Shown piece after piece: positions 45,648-56,700 of a stretch of DNA of 64,000 nt. A program made the translations under genes and the position numbers. The stretch lies in assembly GCA_018673925.1 (NCBI GenBank), contig JABHBL010000102.1, positions 152,092 through 216,091 of the forward strand. Reading direction: 5' to 3'. Within the stretch, counting starts at the first letter, position 1, and every line of letters starts with the position of its first letter. This DNA comes from Fidelibacterota bacterium. Lineage in GTDB: Bacteria; Fidelibacterota; UBA8477; JABMPR01. The notes beneath the pieces are model-generated. The model was not told where the DNA came from and made no database searches. It saw only the letters and a program-made list of their open reading frames with translations.

Positions 45648-46973
45648 TTACTTGAGCATGACCAACTTTTTAGTGGCACTAAAACCAACAGAGCTACTCA
45701 TCCTATAGATATAAATTCCTGATTCAACGCGGACACCATTCTGATTTAATCCATCCCACATGGTTGAGTATACACCAGGTTGGTGTTCACCATTTGAGAG
45801 TGAGCGAATTTCCTGACCGAGGAGATTAAATATTCCTACGTGAATTTCAGAAGCTTCTGGCACACTATAGCTAATAGTGGTCGTTGGGTTGAAAGGGTTA
45901 GGATAATTTTGTTTGAGCTCAAATGCGGTGGGCAGCTCAGCTTCATCATCAACACCGGTGGTGAGTGAAAATACAAAGTCCTCACCGTTGCTGGGAAGTG
46001 GTAAACCACCCTGTGTAGCAACAATTAAATCGGTAATCGACACTGTCAGATCGCCCAGGGGAGCATTTGCTGCAATCATAAATTGCACCTCTAGTATTCC
46101 ACCGCTACCAGTAGGAATTTCCTGTCCATTGAGATTGACACCCAGAATCAGGGAGTGACCATCTACTTCATTGCCAACAAAGGTAAAATCAGATCCTCGG
46201 CCAATGCCTTGAACGGATTCAATAGTCAGGTAATCCACATCATCAACAATATTGAACTGAATTCCTTTTACCGGAGTTAATAAATTATTCATCTCAATGG
46301 TCATCAGTGCAGACAACCCGCCTGGGGTTCCACCACCACCAGTGAGACGGACTTCAATTCCACCCACTGTGAGTAGACCATTTAACCATGTTGTATTTAA
46401 AGCAGTGCCATCGGGGTCAGTAACTACAAGTAAAAATTGTGGATCTGCGTTAAGAATCTCATGAAACTTTAATTCAATAATTTCATCTGCGACAGTTGTG
46501 GGCACTGAGAAGAGAATGGTACATATTGGACCATTTCCTGGAATGATGCTGTTGCCGCTGGCATCAAAAATCAAAACACTAACAGTTGAATCTCTATCAT
46601 TAAATTCTACAGAAAAATCGCCATCCCATTCGCTATTGCCATTAACATCAGTATAGGGCTCGCCAGGTGTGTATTGGTTATCGCCTTCACCAAAATCACT
46701 TGTATTAGCTGTTCCATCAGCACCAAAATCATCATAGGGTTCAGCTGCAGCACGACCTGCAGGGACAACCGCTGCTACTGACAATTCATTGGGGACATCT
46801 TTCAAACTGAATTGTAATCCACCCACAGCACTGGTGTTTTCCAGATTTATTTCGAGAGGGGCAATTGGGTTTGCATTTTGAGTGGAGGCTCCAATAACAG
46901 ACACAACTGTCTCACCAAAGCCAAAACTGGCGATGATTATTAGGCTGGTGATGACTAGAAAGCTTCTACGCAT
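45648..46973 (-). CDS. Secreted protein with two cohesin-like domains and C-terminal sorting domain
   Basis: The 441-residue product starts at ATG 46971-46973 with GGAGGG five bases upstream; 11 further open codons upstream were not used. It has a signal peptide, a first beta-sandwich (NPIAPLEINLENTSAVGGLQFSLKDVP), an Asp-rich insertion (GEPYTDVNGNSEWDGDF) that resembles calcium-binding loops, a second sandwich with LLTPVKGIQFNIVDD, and a sorting module beginning FELKQNYPNPFNPTTTISYSVPE and ending KKLVMLK. Cohesin-like domains bind dockerin-like partners, but none is evident here. It is probably a surface or secreted adhesin-like protein. Confidence 0.85.
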   Translation of the reverse strand: MRRSFLVITSLIIIASFGFGETVVSVIGASTQNANPIAPLEINLENTSAVGGLQFSLKDVPNELSVAAVVPAGRAAAEPYDDFGADGTANTSDFGEGDNQYTPGEPYTDVNGNSEWDGDFSVEFNDRDSTVSVLIFDASGNSIIPGNGPICTILFSVPTTVADEIIELKFHEILNADPQFLLVVTDPDGTALNTTWLNGLLTVGGIEVRLTGGGGTPGGLSALMTIEMNNLLTPVKGIQFNIVDDVDYLTIESVQGIGRGSDFTFVGNEVDGHSLILGVNLNGQEIPTGSGGILEVQFMIAANAPLGDLTVSITDLIVATQGGLPLPSNGEDFVFSLTTGVDDEAELPTAFELKQNYPNPFNPTTTISYSVPEASEIHVGIFNLLGQEIRSLSNGEHQPGVYSTMWDGLNQNGVRVESGIYIYRMSSSVGFSATKKLVMLK

Positions 46974-47163
46974 ATTTCCCTCCACATGCATGTGGTTGAT
47001 TTTCATTAAAACTAATTATACTACTGAACAATCGCGTTGATTCTTATCACAGTCCGATTCATTCACTATACAAGTTGAAAAATAACGCCTTCAAGGGGTG
47101 ATACAAACTTTATTTGCCAGTCTATATACTGTAACAAAATTGTTAGTGATCAAGAATACCGCC

Positions 47164-50100
47164 TTACTTACCGTGACATTTCTTGTATTTAAGACCCGAT
47201 CCGCAAGGACAGGGATCATTTCTTCCAATCTTTTCTTCCACTTGAATGGGTTTTGGTTTCTGAGGAGGGCCAGGCTGAGCGCCGCCCTGATTTCCATCCC
47301 CACCTGTTTGTGGTAAGGCATTCAGAAAACCCATATTTGAGGTTTCTGCATGGTTGGAAGAAAGATTTCTGGCTTTGCGCATTTTATTTTCGCGCTCATC
47401 GACAATACGAGCATGAAAGAAGAGTTTGAGAACTTCACGATCAATTAGATCAAGCATCTTTACAAATAGTTGATAGCCCTCTTTCTTATACTCGATTAAG
47501 GGGTCTTTCTGGCCAACAGCGCGGAGGTTAATTCCTTCCTTCATCTGATCCATCTCATAGAGATGCTCACGCCACTTCTCATCCACCACTCTCAGATATA
47601 CAAATTGCTGAAGACGTTTAAAATTCTCCGAACTTCCCGTTATCTCAACTTTCTGTTCATATGATTCCCAGATAAGCTTCTTGACGAGCTCTCTCAATTT
47701 ATCGGCATCGAGATCGACAGATGGCGTTTCTGCAATCTGAACCATGGCGGTTGAGCCGAGGTCAGCCTGCAATCCATTCCAGTCCCACAAGTCCACGTCA
47801 GATTCAAGACCCGAATATTTTTCTACTACGGTATCGACATAATTCTCGATGACTTCGCTGTATTCCTCTTTGAGATCAAGACCATCCAGGGCAGCCTGTC
47901 GGCGATCATAGATAACTTCGCGCTGCTGATTCATCACATTGTCGTATTCCAACAGATGTTTACGAATACTGTAGTTGCGAGCTTCGACCTTCTTTTGGGC
48001 TCGCTCCACAGCCTTTGTCACCATACCGGCTTCGATGACCTCACCCTCTTGTAAACCGAGACGGTCCATCACACTGGCCACTCGATCAGAACTAAACAGT
48101 CGCATCAAATCATCTTCGAGACTCAGATAGAAACGTGAAGCACCTGGATCACCCTGTCTTCCAGATCGACCTCTCAGCTGGAGATCAATTCGACGGGACT
48201 CGTGACGCTCGGTGCCCAATATCTTAAGACCACCCAGATCCTTGACTTCAGGACCCAGTTTGATATCTGTTCCACGACCAGCCATATTGGTAGCGATAGT
48301 CACAGCATGGGCCTGTCCTGCTCTGGCTACAACTTCCGCCTCTCGGCCATGTTGTTTGGCATTGAGCACGTTATGGGGAATTTTAAGTCGCTTGAGCATT
48401 CGAGAAAGTGTCTCTGATACTTCAACGGTGATGGTACCCACCAGTACGGGTTGTCCAGATTTGTGAGAAGCAATAATCTCTTCGATCACTGCATTAAATT
48501 TTTCCCTACGGGTTTTATAGATTTGATCGTTTTCATCGGCCCGAACAACATCACGATGTGTAGGTACCTCAACCACACCAAGTTTATAGATGTTGAAAAA
48601 TTCCTCTGCTTCTGTGACAGCAGTACCTGTCATGCCGGAAAGCTTTTTGTAGAGTCGGAAATAATTCTGAAGCGTAATCGTCGCCAGCGTCTGGCTTTCT
48701 TTCTCGATCCGGACTTTTTCTTTGGCTTCAAGAGCCTGGTGCAAACCATCACTATATCGACGACCGTGCATGATACGACCCGTGAACTCATCGACGATCA
48801 TGACTTTGCCTTCTTGAACCACATAATCTACATCTTTTTCAAATAGCGAGTAGGCTTTGAGAAGCTGACTTAAATTGTGGATGGTATCTGAGCGCTCACC
48901 GTGGAGGGCATAAAGCTTCTCTTTGCTCTCATTCAGTTCTTGAACTGAAAGGGCTTCATCGCTCTCAATATCATTTAGAAGGGTGGGTAAATCAGGGATT
49001 ACAAATCTATCAGGATCATTGGGTGATAAAGCTTCACGACCTTTATCGGTAAGATCGACACTGTTCTGTTTTTCTTCAATAACGAAATAAAGTTCATCAT
49101 CTATCTCGGGCATGCGTTTATCACGGAGATAGTCGTTCTCAACACGCTGCTCAAGCTTCTTGATCCCCTGTTCCTGGTATAGCTTCTGGAGACGACGATG
49201 TTTAGGACTTCCCCGACGTGCCTGAAGGATCAGTTCTCCAGCATCGTATTCCAGCTTAGGATCCTTGAGGGCTTCTTCAGCCTTTGCAAGAATGGAGTTG
49301 ACCAGTGTGGTCTGACGCCGCATGAGCGTATCGACCAGGGGTCGTAAATCAGTATAACGTTGGGCAATTTCAGATTCAACGGTTCCAGAGATAATAAGCG
49401 GGGTTCGAGCCTCATCGATGAGCACACTATCAACTTCATCAACAATAGAGTAATAGTGTCCGCGCTGGACCTGATCCTGCTTACTGATGGACATATTATC
49501 GCGGAGGTAGTCGAATCCAAACTCACTGTTGATACCATAGGTCACATCACAGTTGTACATTTCCTGACGCTTCTGAGGATCCATCTGAGCCAGGATCACA
49601 CCAACTGATAGCCCGACATACTTCAAAAGGGCACCCATCCATTGTGAATCTCGTTCGGCGAGATAGTCATTCACAGTGATGATATGCACACCCTTCCCAA
49701 CTAAAGCATTGAGATAGATAGGCATGGTAGCCACCAGAGTTTTTCCTTCACCCGTCTTCATTTCAGATATTTTACCCTGGTGCAGAACAACTGCACCCAT
49801 GAGCTGAACATCATAGGGAATCATGTCCCAGACCATTTCCTGACCGGTGATATTAATTGTCTGTCCCATGAGAAGGGCTGCACCCTTTTTAACTATAGCA
49901 AATGCCTCAGGTAATATTTCAGCAAGAATTTCTTGTTCCAGGTTATAGACGGCTTCTTTTATAAACTTGTGATCCTTGCCTTCACCTTCAAGCCTGGATT
50001 GGAGTTCTGAAGTATCCTCACTGATCCGCGTTTTAAAGGCCTCTGTTTTGGAGAGTAAGGTTTCCTGTGTAGCATTCGAAAGTGCTGAGTACTGTTCATT

Positions 50101-50184
50101 AATCTGTGCGACATACGGAATCAGCTGTTTGGTCTCACGATCCGTACTGGTTCCAAATATTTTGGTAATAAATTTACTAATCAT
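47164..50184 (-). CDS. secA: Preprotein translocase ATPase SecA
   Basis: The 1006-residue motor drives secretory proteins through SecYEG. Visible are the Walker A region GKISEMKTGEGKTLVATMP, the DEVDSVLIDEARTPLIISG Walker B, the preprotein cross-linking region, the helical scaffold, the second ATPase domain (VTIATNMAGRGTDIKLG, RRIDLQLRGRSGRQGDPG), and a C-terminal zinc tail (DPCPCGSGLKYKKCHGK) that binds SecB or lipids. An insertion around residues 300-400 (KLEYDAGELILQARRGSPKHRRLQ) enlarges it, as in FCB-type SecA. The promoter should lie in 50185-50419, shared with the divergent regulator. Confidence 0.98.
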   Translation of the reverse strand: MISKFITKIFGTSTDRETKQLIPYVAQINEQYSALSNATQETLLSKTEAFKTRISEDTSELQSRLEGEGKDHKFIKEAVYNLEQEILAEILPEAFAIVKKGAALLMGQTINITGQEMVWDMIPYDVQLMGAVVLHQGKISEMKTGEGKTLVATMPIYLNALVGKGVHIITVNDYLAERDSQWMGALLKYVGLSVGVILAQMDPQKRQEMYNCDVTYGINSEFGFDYLRDNMSISKQDQVQRGHYYSIVDEVDSVLIDEARTPLIISGTVESEIAQRYTDLRPLVDTLMRRQTTLVNSILAKAEEALKDPKLEYDAGELILQARRGSPKHRRLQKLYQEQGIKKLEQRVENDYLRDKRMPEIDDELYFVIEEKQNSVDLTDKGREALSPNDPDRFVIPDLPTLLNDIESDEALSVQELNESKEKLYALHGERSDTIHNLSQLLKAYSLFEKDVDYVVQEGKVMIVDEFTGRIMHGRRYSDGLHQALEAKEKVRIEKESQTLATITLQNYFRLYKKLSGMTGTAVTEAEEFFNIYKLGVVEVPTHRDVVRADENDQIYKTRREKFNAVIEEIIASHKSGQPVLVGTITVEVSETLSRMLKRLKIPHNVLNAKQHGREAEVVARAGQAHAVTIATNMAGRGTDIKLGPEVKDLGGLKILGTERHESRRIDLQLRGRSGRQGDPGASRFYLSLEDDLMRLFSSDRVASVMDRLGLQEGEVIEAGMVTKAVERAQKKVEARNYSIRKHLLEYDNVMNQQREVIYDRRQAALDGLDLKEEYSEVIENYVDTVVEKYSGLESDVDLWDWNGLQADLGSTAMVQIAETPSVDLDADKLRELVKKLIWESYEQKVEITGSSENFKRLQQFVYLRVVDEKWREHLYEMDQMKEGINLRAVGQKDPLIEYKKEGYQLFVKMLDLIDREVLKLFFHARIVDERENKMRKARNLSSNHAETSNMGFLNALPQTGGDGNQGGAQPGPPQKPKPIQVEEKIGRNDPCPCGSGLKYKKCHGK

Positions 50185-50419
50185 GGCGCTAAAATAACTT
50201 CCTCGGAGGGTTTGTGAAGTGCTTTATTGAGAGTGTGACATTGAATATTCATCATCGTCCATATTAACCTATTCAGAAGACTTATCACAGACGATGGTAG
50301 TGATACGACCATGTTTTCCATTGCCATTAAATAGAGTTCAATTAGCTTTGTTCCATCGTTTTACATGTCTGTGGGGGCATTAGTGATTTCTCGTTCATGT
50401 ATAGAAATTGTTCATCAAA

Positions 50420-53400
50420 ATGGGGAATTTTCAAGTGTGGGTAACTTTTAAAAAGTTATTGTACCTGATTATCTTCACAACACTAGTTGCTGGTTCTGGC
50501 TATACCACAGACCTACCCATTCGGTTCGACCATATCTCAGTAAAAGATGGACTTACTATGAATGCAGTCCACACCATACTTGAAGACAGTCAAGGATTCA
50601 TGTGGTTTGGGACCCGTTTTGGACTGAATCGCTGGGATGGTAGAGAGATCAAAGCATTCCTGTTTGACCCTCTGGATGATACCTCCATTCCAGGCTCGCA
50701 CATAACTGCACTCCATGAGGATGTTGATAATGTTATGTGGGTCGGTTCGTCAAACGGCGGATTCAGTCGTTATGATAGGGATAATGAGAACTTTGAGAAT
50801 TTCAAACATGATCCTGACAATTCTAACTCCCTGGTAAGTAACAGGGTCACCTGTTTCCTTACTGATTCACGGGGAGCCTTATGGATCGGGACTGAGAATG
50901 GTTTAAGCAGATATGTCGATTTAACTGGAACTTTCACCTCATTCTATCCTGATCCTGAAAATGACCGATCACTGGCTCAGGATCGCATCACCTGCATGGC
51001 AGAAACCCCAGGAGGAATGCTTTGGGTAGGTACCGAGAATGGTGCTGCAACAGTGATCTTCCTTGAAGACTACAGCATGAATCGCAGGGTGAAGATCCGC
51101 CGCTCAACATCCGTAGGTCTGACTGCGATGTTGGCTGATTCCATCGATGAATGTCTCTGGATAGGTCGATTCGGTGTAGGTGTTCACAGATGGGACTATA
51201 ATACTGATAAGTTCGAAACCATAAATGATCCCGACATGGCCGTCTCTCCAATGGGTGGGGTCACTTCTATAAGCAAGGATAAGAATGGTTCTATCTGGTT
51301 CGGTTCTCCGGGAGGTCTTGCAAATTATGTTCATGATACAAAGAACCTCACCTATTATTATCATGATGAAAATGATCCGGGGTCGCTAGGTGACAATCTC
51401 ACATACGCAACCCTTATTGATCGCCAGGGAATATTCTGGGTGACCACTGAATCCGCTGGGGTAAGCTATTATGATCGCTCTCTGATTCGCTTCAAACTTG
51501 TCCAGAGTGAGACGAACAACATCAATAGTATCAGGGCAAATGCAGTGTGGTCAATTTCCCAAGATCCCCTGGGCAATATTTGGTTTGGTACCATTGAGGG
51601 AGGTACCAGCATGATGGATGCCAATACTGGTGATTTCTCTCACTACAATTCTTTAAGCACATTGGGCATCTCTGAATGGTGGAGCCGAGATTATATATCC
51701 CGGGTTAGATCAGACAGGAATAACAGGATCTGGATCGGGACATTTTCCTGTGGTCTGTTCACGATGGATTATCCTGACCGTATCTTAAAACATTATCGAA
51801 ATCGTGAAAGTGATTCCAACAGCTTTGCAGACAAAACAACGAGGGACATATTAGAGACACGTGATGGAAACATCTGGATCGCCACAGAGACACAGGGTCT
51901 TGAGCGCTATGATGGTGCAACTGATGCATTTGAACATTTCAGGCACGATCCAGATGACCCCAACAGTTTGAGTAGCAATTTCACCTATTCTCTCTTAGAG
52001 GATAAAGCCGGATTCATCTGGATCGGTACATCGGATGGAGGGCTGAATCAATTCGATCGAGGATCAGGAAAGTTTAAGAGATTTATAGTAGATCAATCAA
52101 ATAGCAACTCCATAACCAGCAACTGCGTGCAAACACTCTACGAGGATGATGCCCAAACGCTCTGGATTGGGACACGAGGTGGTGGCTTGAATAAGTTGGA
52201 TATGGGCAGGACTGAAATATCCCTCCTTGATCTGCACTTGAAACCTACAGACATCTCTGTTTACGGCATTCTTCAGGATGATAAGAAATTTTTATGGTTG
52301 AGTACAAATCATGGAATCATGAAAGCTCATCCTGACACTGGGCTTGTTAATCAATATACCACCAGTGACGGCCTGCAGGAGGATTTCTACTTTCAGTCCT
52401 GTTTGAAATCTGATGATGGAGCGATGTATTTTGGTGGTGGTGATGGGTATAACGTGTTTTATCCCGACAGCATCAAAAACAACACTTATATACCACCCAT
52501 GGTTATCACAGGCTTATCAATCAACTACCAACCTGTGCAGATCGGTGAAGAGATCGATGGTAGGGTCATCCTAGAACGTTCCATCACCCAAACGGATGAA
52601 ATAGATCTCACATATCGAGACAAGGTCATTACCTTCAAATTTGCGGCACTGAACTTCTCTGCCAGCTATAAAAATCATTACTCCTATAAGTTAGTTGGGT
52701 ATGACGAGGATTGGATTGATGCGGAAATTACACCTAAAGCTCAATATATGAATATTCCTGCCGGGGATTACACGTTTAGGGTAAGGGGATCTAATAATGA
52801 TGGTGTTTGGAACTTGGAAGGAGCTTCTATTGAGCTCTCCATTGCACCCCCCTTTTGGAAAACATGGTGGTTTAAGACTCTCGGTATGTTAACTCTCCTT
52901 GGACTCATGCTGGTGTACATTCAACTCCGAACCTACCGACTCATTGCTCAACGAGATAAGCTGGAAGCTCTGGTGAGAGAGCGTACTGCACAACTCAAAG
53001 TCGAAATTGAAGAGCGGCAAAGAGTTGAATTGGAAAAAACCGAGTTAAAGTTGGATCATCTCAAACGTGAGTTGCTTACTCAATCCCTTCACCTCAACGA
53101 CAAACAGCAGATCATGGATAATCTTCAGAGCGAACTGGAGAGCTTTTCAAAATTGAGCTGGAATGATGTTAAACCTCGAATTAAAAAGCTATTGCATTTT
53201 CTTCGGGATCGTAGTTCCGTAAAACAGGGTTGGGAAGATTTTGAAATCTGGTTTACAGAAATTCACACTGGGTTCTATTCTGAACTACGCAATAGCCATC
53301 CCGGGTTATCAGAGAATGAATTGAAGGTTTGTGCCCTCCTCAGGTTAAATCTTATTTCTAAGGATATTGCCAAGGTAATGAATGTTCAACCTTCCTCCAT

Positions 53401-53482
53401 TGATATATATCGCCACCGGATTAGAAAAAAATTGGAGATTGGTAGCGAAGAGAATCTTTCAACATTTCTCTCCAAATATTGA
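50420..53482 (+). CDS. Membrane-anchored one-component regulator: Reg_prop propellers, Y_Y_Y domain, coiled coil, LuxR-like HTH
   Basis: About 1020 residues. A signal/anchor at the N-terminus is followed by about twelve propeller repeats with the core W(I/F)GT..GGL..(Y/F)D (residues about 40-690), a Y_Y_Y domain (about 720-805; YSYKLVGYDEDWIDA and GDYTFRVRGSNNDGVW), a membrane helix (about 815-840), a coiled coil and a C-terminal LuxR/GerE-type DNA-binding domain (LSENELKVCALLRLNLISKDIAKVMN, SIDIYRHRIRKKLEI). It has the sensor of Bacteroidetes hybrid two-component systems but no kinase or receiver. ATG 50420 was preferred to TTG 50408; no strong ribosome site is visible. It probably controls the following secreted-protein genes. 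Confidence 0.88.
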   Translation: MGNFQVWVTFKKLLYLIIFTTLVAGSGYTTDLPIRFDHISVKDGLTMNAVHTILEDSQGFMWFGTRFGLNRWDGREIKAFLFDPLDDTSIPGSHITALHEDVDNVMWVGSSNGGFSRYDRDNENFENFKHDPDNSNSLVSNRVTCFLTDSRGALWIGTENGLSRYVDLTGTFTSFYPDPENDRSLAQDRITCMAETPGGMLWVGTENGAATVIFLEDYSMNRRVKIRRSTSVGLTAMLADSIDECLWIGRFGVGVHRWDYNTDKFETINDPDMAVSPMGGVTSISKDKNGSIWFGSPGGLANYVHDTKNLTYYYHDENDPGSLGDNLTYATLIDRQGIFWVTTESAGVSYYDRSLIRFKLVQSETNNINSIRANAVWSISQDPLGNIWFGTIEGGTSMMDANTGDFSHYNSLSTLGISEWWSRDYISRVRSDRNNRIWIGTFSCGLFTMDYPDRILKHYRNRESDSNSFADKTTRDILETRDGNIWIATETQGLERYDGATDAFEHFRHDPDDPNSLSSNFTYSLLEDKAGFIWIGTSDGGLNQFDRGSGKFKRFIVDQSNSNSITSNCVQTLYEDDAQTLWIGTRGGGLNKLDMGRTEISLLDLHLKPTDISVYGILQDDKKFLWLSTNHGIMKAHPDTGLVNQYTTSDGLQEDFYFQSCLKSDDGAMYFGGGDGYNVFYPDSIKNNTYIPPMVITGLSINYQPVQIGEEIDGRVILERSITQTDEIDLTYRDKVITFKFAALNFSASYKNHYSYKLVGYDEDWIDAEITPKAQYMNIPAGDYTFRVRGSNNDGVWNLEGASIELSIAPPFWKTWWFKTLGMLTLLGLMLVYIQLRTYRLIAQRDKLEALVRERTAQLKVEIEERQRVELEKTELKLDHLKRELLTQSLHLNDKQQIMDNLQSELESFSKLSWNDVKPRIKKLLHFLRDRSSVKQGWEDFEIWFTEIHTGFYSELRNSHPGLSENELKVCALLRLNLISKDIAKVMNVQPSSIDIYRHRIRKKLEIGSEENLSTFLSKY

Positions 53483-53522
53483 CTTCCACTACCTTTACTT
53501 TTTCTTTACAAACTTAATTTTT

Positions 53523-53690
53523 TAATCTCAAATTGTATCTTTATAAATACATCTTTAGTCAATTATATATAATCACTTAGAGACATTACTCCCTTCCTCT
53601 AAAACATCAATATTCTAATCTTTACATCCCCTGATTCCAGGCTTGGGCGTGGATCAAACTTTTCTGCGTTTGTAAAGATTTAGTAAAGAT
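53523..53690 (+). promoter_or_regulatory. Candidate operator region with repeated GTAAAGA(T) motifs, in the 271-base gap 53483-53753
   Basis: GTAAAGAT occurs twice in tandem 11 bases apart (starting 53672 and 53683) and once inverted (53618-53625); GTAAAGA occurs inverted at 53523-53529. The gap is AT-rich and leads to a strong ribosome site (AAGGAGGGG) before the beta-helix gene. An 11-base period puts the two direct copies on one face of DNA. Binding by the adjacent LuxR-like regulator is an inference. Confidence 0.4.
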
Positions 53691-53753
53691 GCGCAATTCC
53701 ACTCCAAGTGGTAGGTTAACACCAGAATTCAAACCCAAACTAAGGAGGGGATC

Positions 53754-56700
53754 ATGAAATGGTTACATCTAATGATTATTGTGTTGGTTAGTGTTGGTAC
53801 ACTTACAGCTACGACAATCAATGTACCAGAAGATGCTGTCACGATTCAGGTAGGTATGGATATCGCCAGTAATGGTGATACAGTCCTGGTGGATCGAGGC
53901 ACCTATGTAGAAAATATCAATTTTAATGGCAACAATATCGTGGTGATGTCTCTTCGCGGTCCCGTACTGACCATTATTGATGGAAATCAAAATGGCGCTG
54001 TTGTTCATTTTCTGAACCAAGAGGACGACAGTGCGGTTTTAGACGGATTCACAATCACAAATGGAAGCGGTTTTGACAATGGTGATGAAATCGTAGGAGG
54101 TGGGATTGCCTGTCGTAATGGCTCTTCACCGACTATGAAAAATCTCATCGTCACTAATAATGCAGCCTTAGGTGGTGACGACCCTGCTGGTGGTGGAATC
54201 ACTATCGCAGCGGATTCAAGCCCCATCCTGGAAAATATTGAAATCTCCTATAATCGATCAAAATGGGGTGGTGGGCTGGCTATTGTCACCAATTCAAATC
54301 CAATTTTGCATAATGTGGTAATTATAAGGAACAGAGCAACAACAACTGGTGGCGGTGTCTATATTGGGGTTAACTCATCTCCTTATTTTGAGGATGTATA
54401 CGTCCGTCTCAACAGGGCTGCCTATTATGGTGGTGGATTTTTCCTGCATGAGAATGCTAACCCCACGTTTAACAAGATTACCGTTAGAGCCAACACGGCT
54501 CCTAGCGGCGGTGGTGGATTGATATCAAATGATGGAAGCAGTCCCAAGATTGTCAACTCTATTTTTAAGGGCAATGTCCCCGACCAGATTATGTTTAATG
54601 GCGATCCCCAGTATGATCCTGATACATTATCCATTGCCTACTCGAATATCCAGGACGGTCAGAATGGAATTACCGTTAACTCAGGTCTATTGAACTGGCT
54701 CGATGGGAACACCTCTGTAGATCCTTGCTTCCTAAATGTCGACTATGATGATTTGCAGGCACTTTCACCCTGTGTTGATTCAGGAATAGCCAACTTCGTT
54801 GTTGGAGGAGTAACCTGGATTGATATGGAAGCCGCTGAATATGTTGGCTCCGCACCTGATAAAGGTTCCCATGAAGTACCACCACCACCAACTGTCTTTA
54901 ATGTGCCGGCGAGTTTTAGTACCATACAGTCAGCAATCGATGCCTCGGTAAATGGGGATATCGTCCGGGTAAATGTGGGTACCTATGTTGAGAATATCAA
55001 TTTCAACGGAAAGGACATCACCGTTGAATCAGTAGGTGGTCCAGAATTAACCATCATTGATGGCAATCAAAATGGATCCACTGTCCAGATAATGAGTGGA
55101 GAATCTGAAAACGCGGTTCTAGATGGATTTACGATTACCAATGGGTCTGGGACGCCTGGTGAAACTTCGGATATGTTAGGAGGAGGCATTCTTATACATT
55201 ATGCTTCATCACCCATTCTTAAAAATCTGATCGTATCTGGTAACTCCGCAGTGATTGGAGAAGAACCTGACGGGGCCGGGGGTGGAATTGCAGTCAGTGT
55301 CCAGTCAAATCCAGTTTTGGAAAATATTATCATCGCCAACAATAATTCAGTCTGGGGTGGTGGTCTTTCCATTGCTCATAATTCTTCGCCATCAGTTAAG
55401 AATCTAAACATATATGGCAATACGGTATCTCAGGCTGGTGCAGGTGTCTACATTGGTCAATATGCTGATCCTTATTTCGAGGATGTTTATATCCACGACA
55501 ATATTGGTGAAGCTGGAGGTGGATTATTTCTACATGACCACGCCACACCAACATTAAACAAAATCACTGTAGAAGCGAATAGAGGTGCTAATGGGGGCGG
55601 TGGCATGCTAACCAACCATGCCAGCAATCCTAAAATAGTGAATTCCATTTTTTATGGAAACATGCCAGACCAGTTCTACCTCATGTATTTAGATGTAGAC
55701 AATCTGCCTGATACAGTATCTATTGCCTATTCAGACGTTCAGGGTGGCGTAGCTGGTATGCATCCAGGGATTGGCAGAATCAATTGGATTACTGGAAATC
55801 TGCAAACGGATCCTCGCTTTACTAATGGAGATCATCTGGGTCCCAGTTCGTCGTGTATCGATGCCGGGATAGCTCAGTATGCCTATGAGGGCGAGACCTG
55901 GATCGATATGTCGGTGAATGAATACAGAGGTGTTGCTCCTGATATGGGTTCCTGGGAATCTCCGGGACCACCACAAACGCTACGAGTCCCTTCTAACTAC
56001 CCAACAATACAGCTTGGAATTGAAGTAGCATTGGATGGGGATACGGTTCTAGTGGCAGCTGGTACCTATGTTGAAAACATCAACTTTCTGGGAAAAAACA
56101 TTGCCGTTCTTTCTGAAGGTGGCCCCGAAGTTACTATAATTGATGGTGGCAATATGATGACCACGGTGATGATAGTTTCTCAGGAAACTACAGCGATTTT
56201 GGATGGTTTCACAATCACTAACGGTCAGGGGTGGGTAAATCCTGATGGATATTCTGTTGGGGGTGGTATTAATGTCAGACAAAATTCAACGCCCACACTC
56301 AGGAATCTTATTGTTGAAGGAAATACAGCAGTAGGAGACACTGCAATGGGTGGCGGCATCATGTGTGCTTATGATGCTGATGCTCTCATAGAGGATGTTT
56401 TCATTCGGGGCAATGAGGCCGATTTTGGTGGTGGTATTTTGGTCTATCAGTCGAGCCCTACACTTCGCAGAGTAAAGATAAGTGATAACTTCGCTCGGAC
56501 TACTGGTGGTGGACTTGCACTCTGGACCTCCAATGCCCTGGTTGAGCAGGTTGCGGTCTATAAGAATGTGGCTGACCAAATGGCTGGTGGCGTATGGATT
56601 CATATGGATGGCAATCCCACTCTTGATCGCGTGACTATTGCTGATAATAGGACCACCTTGCGATGGTGGCATCTAGGGGCAGGAATGGCTTTGAGCGATG

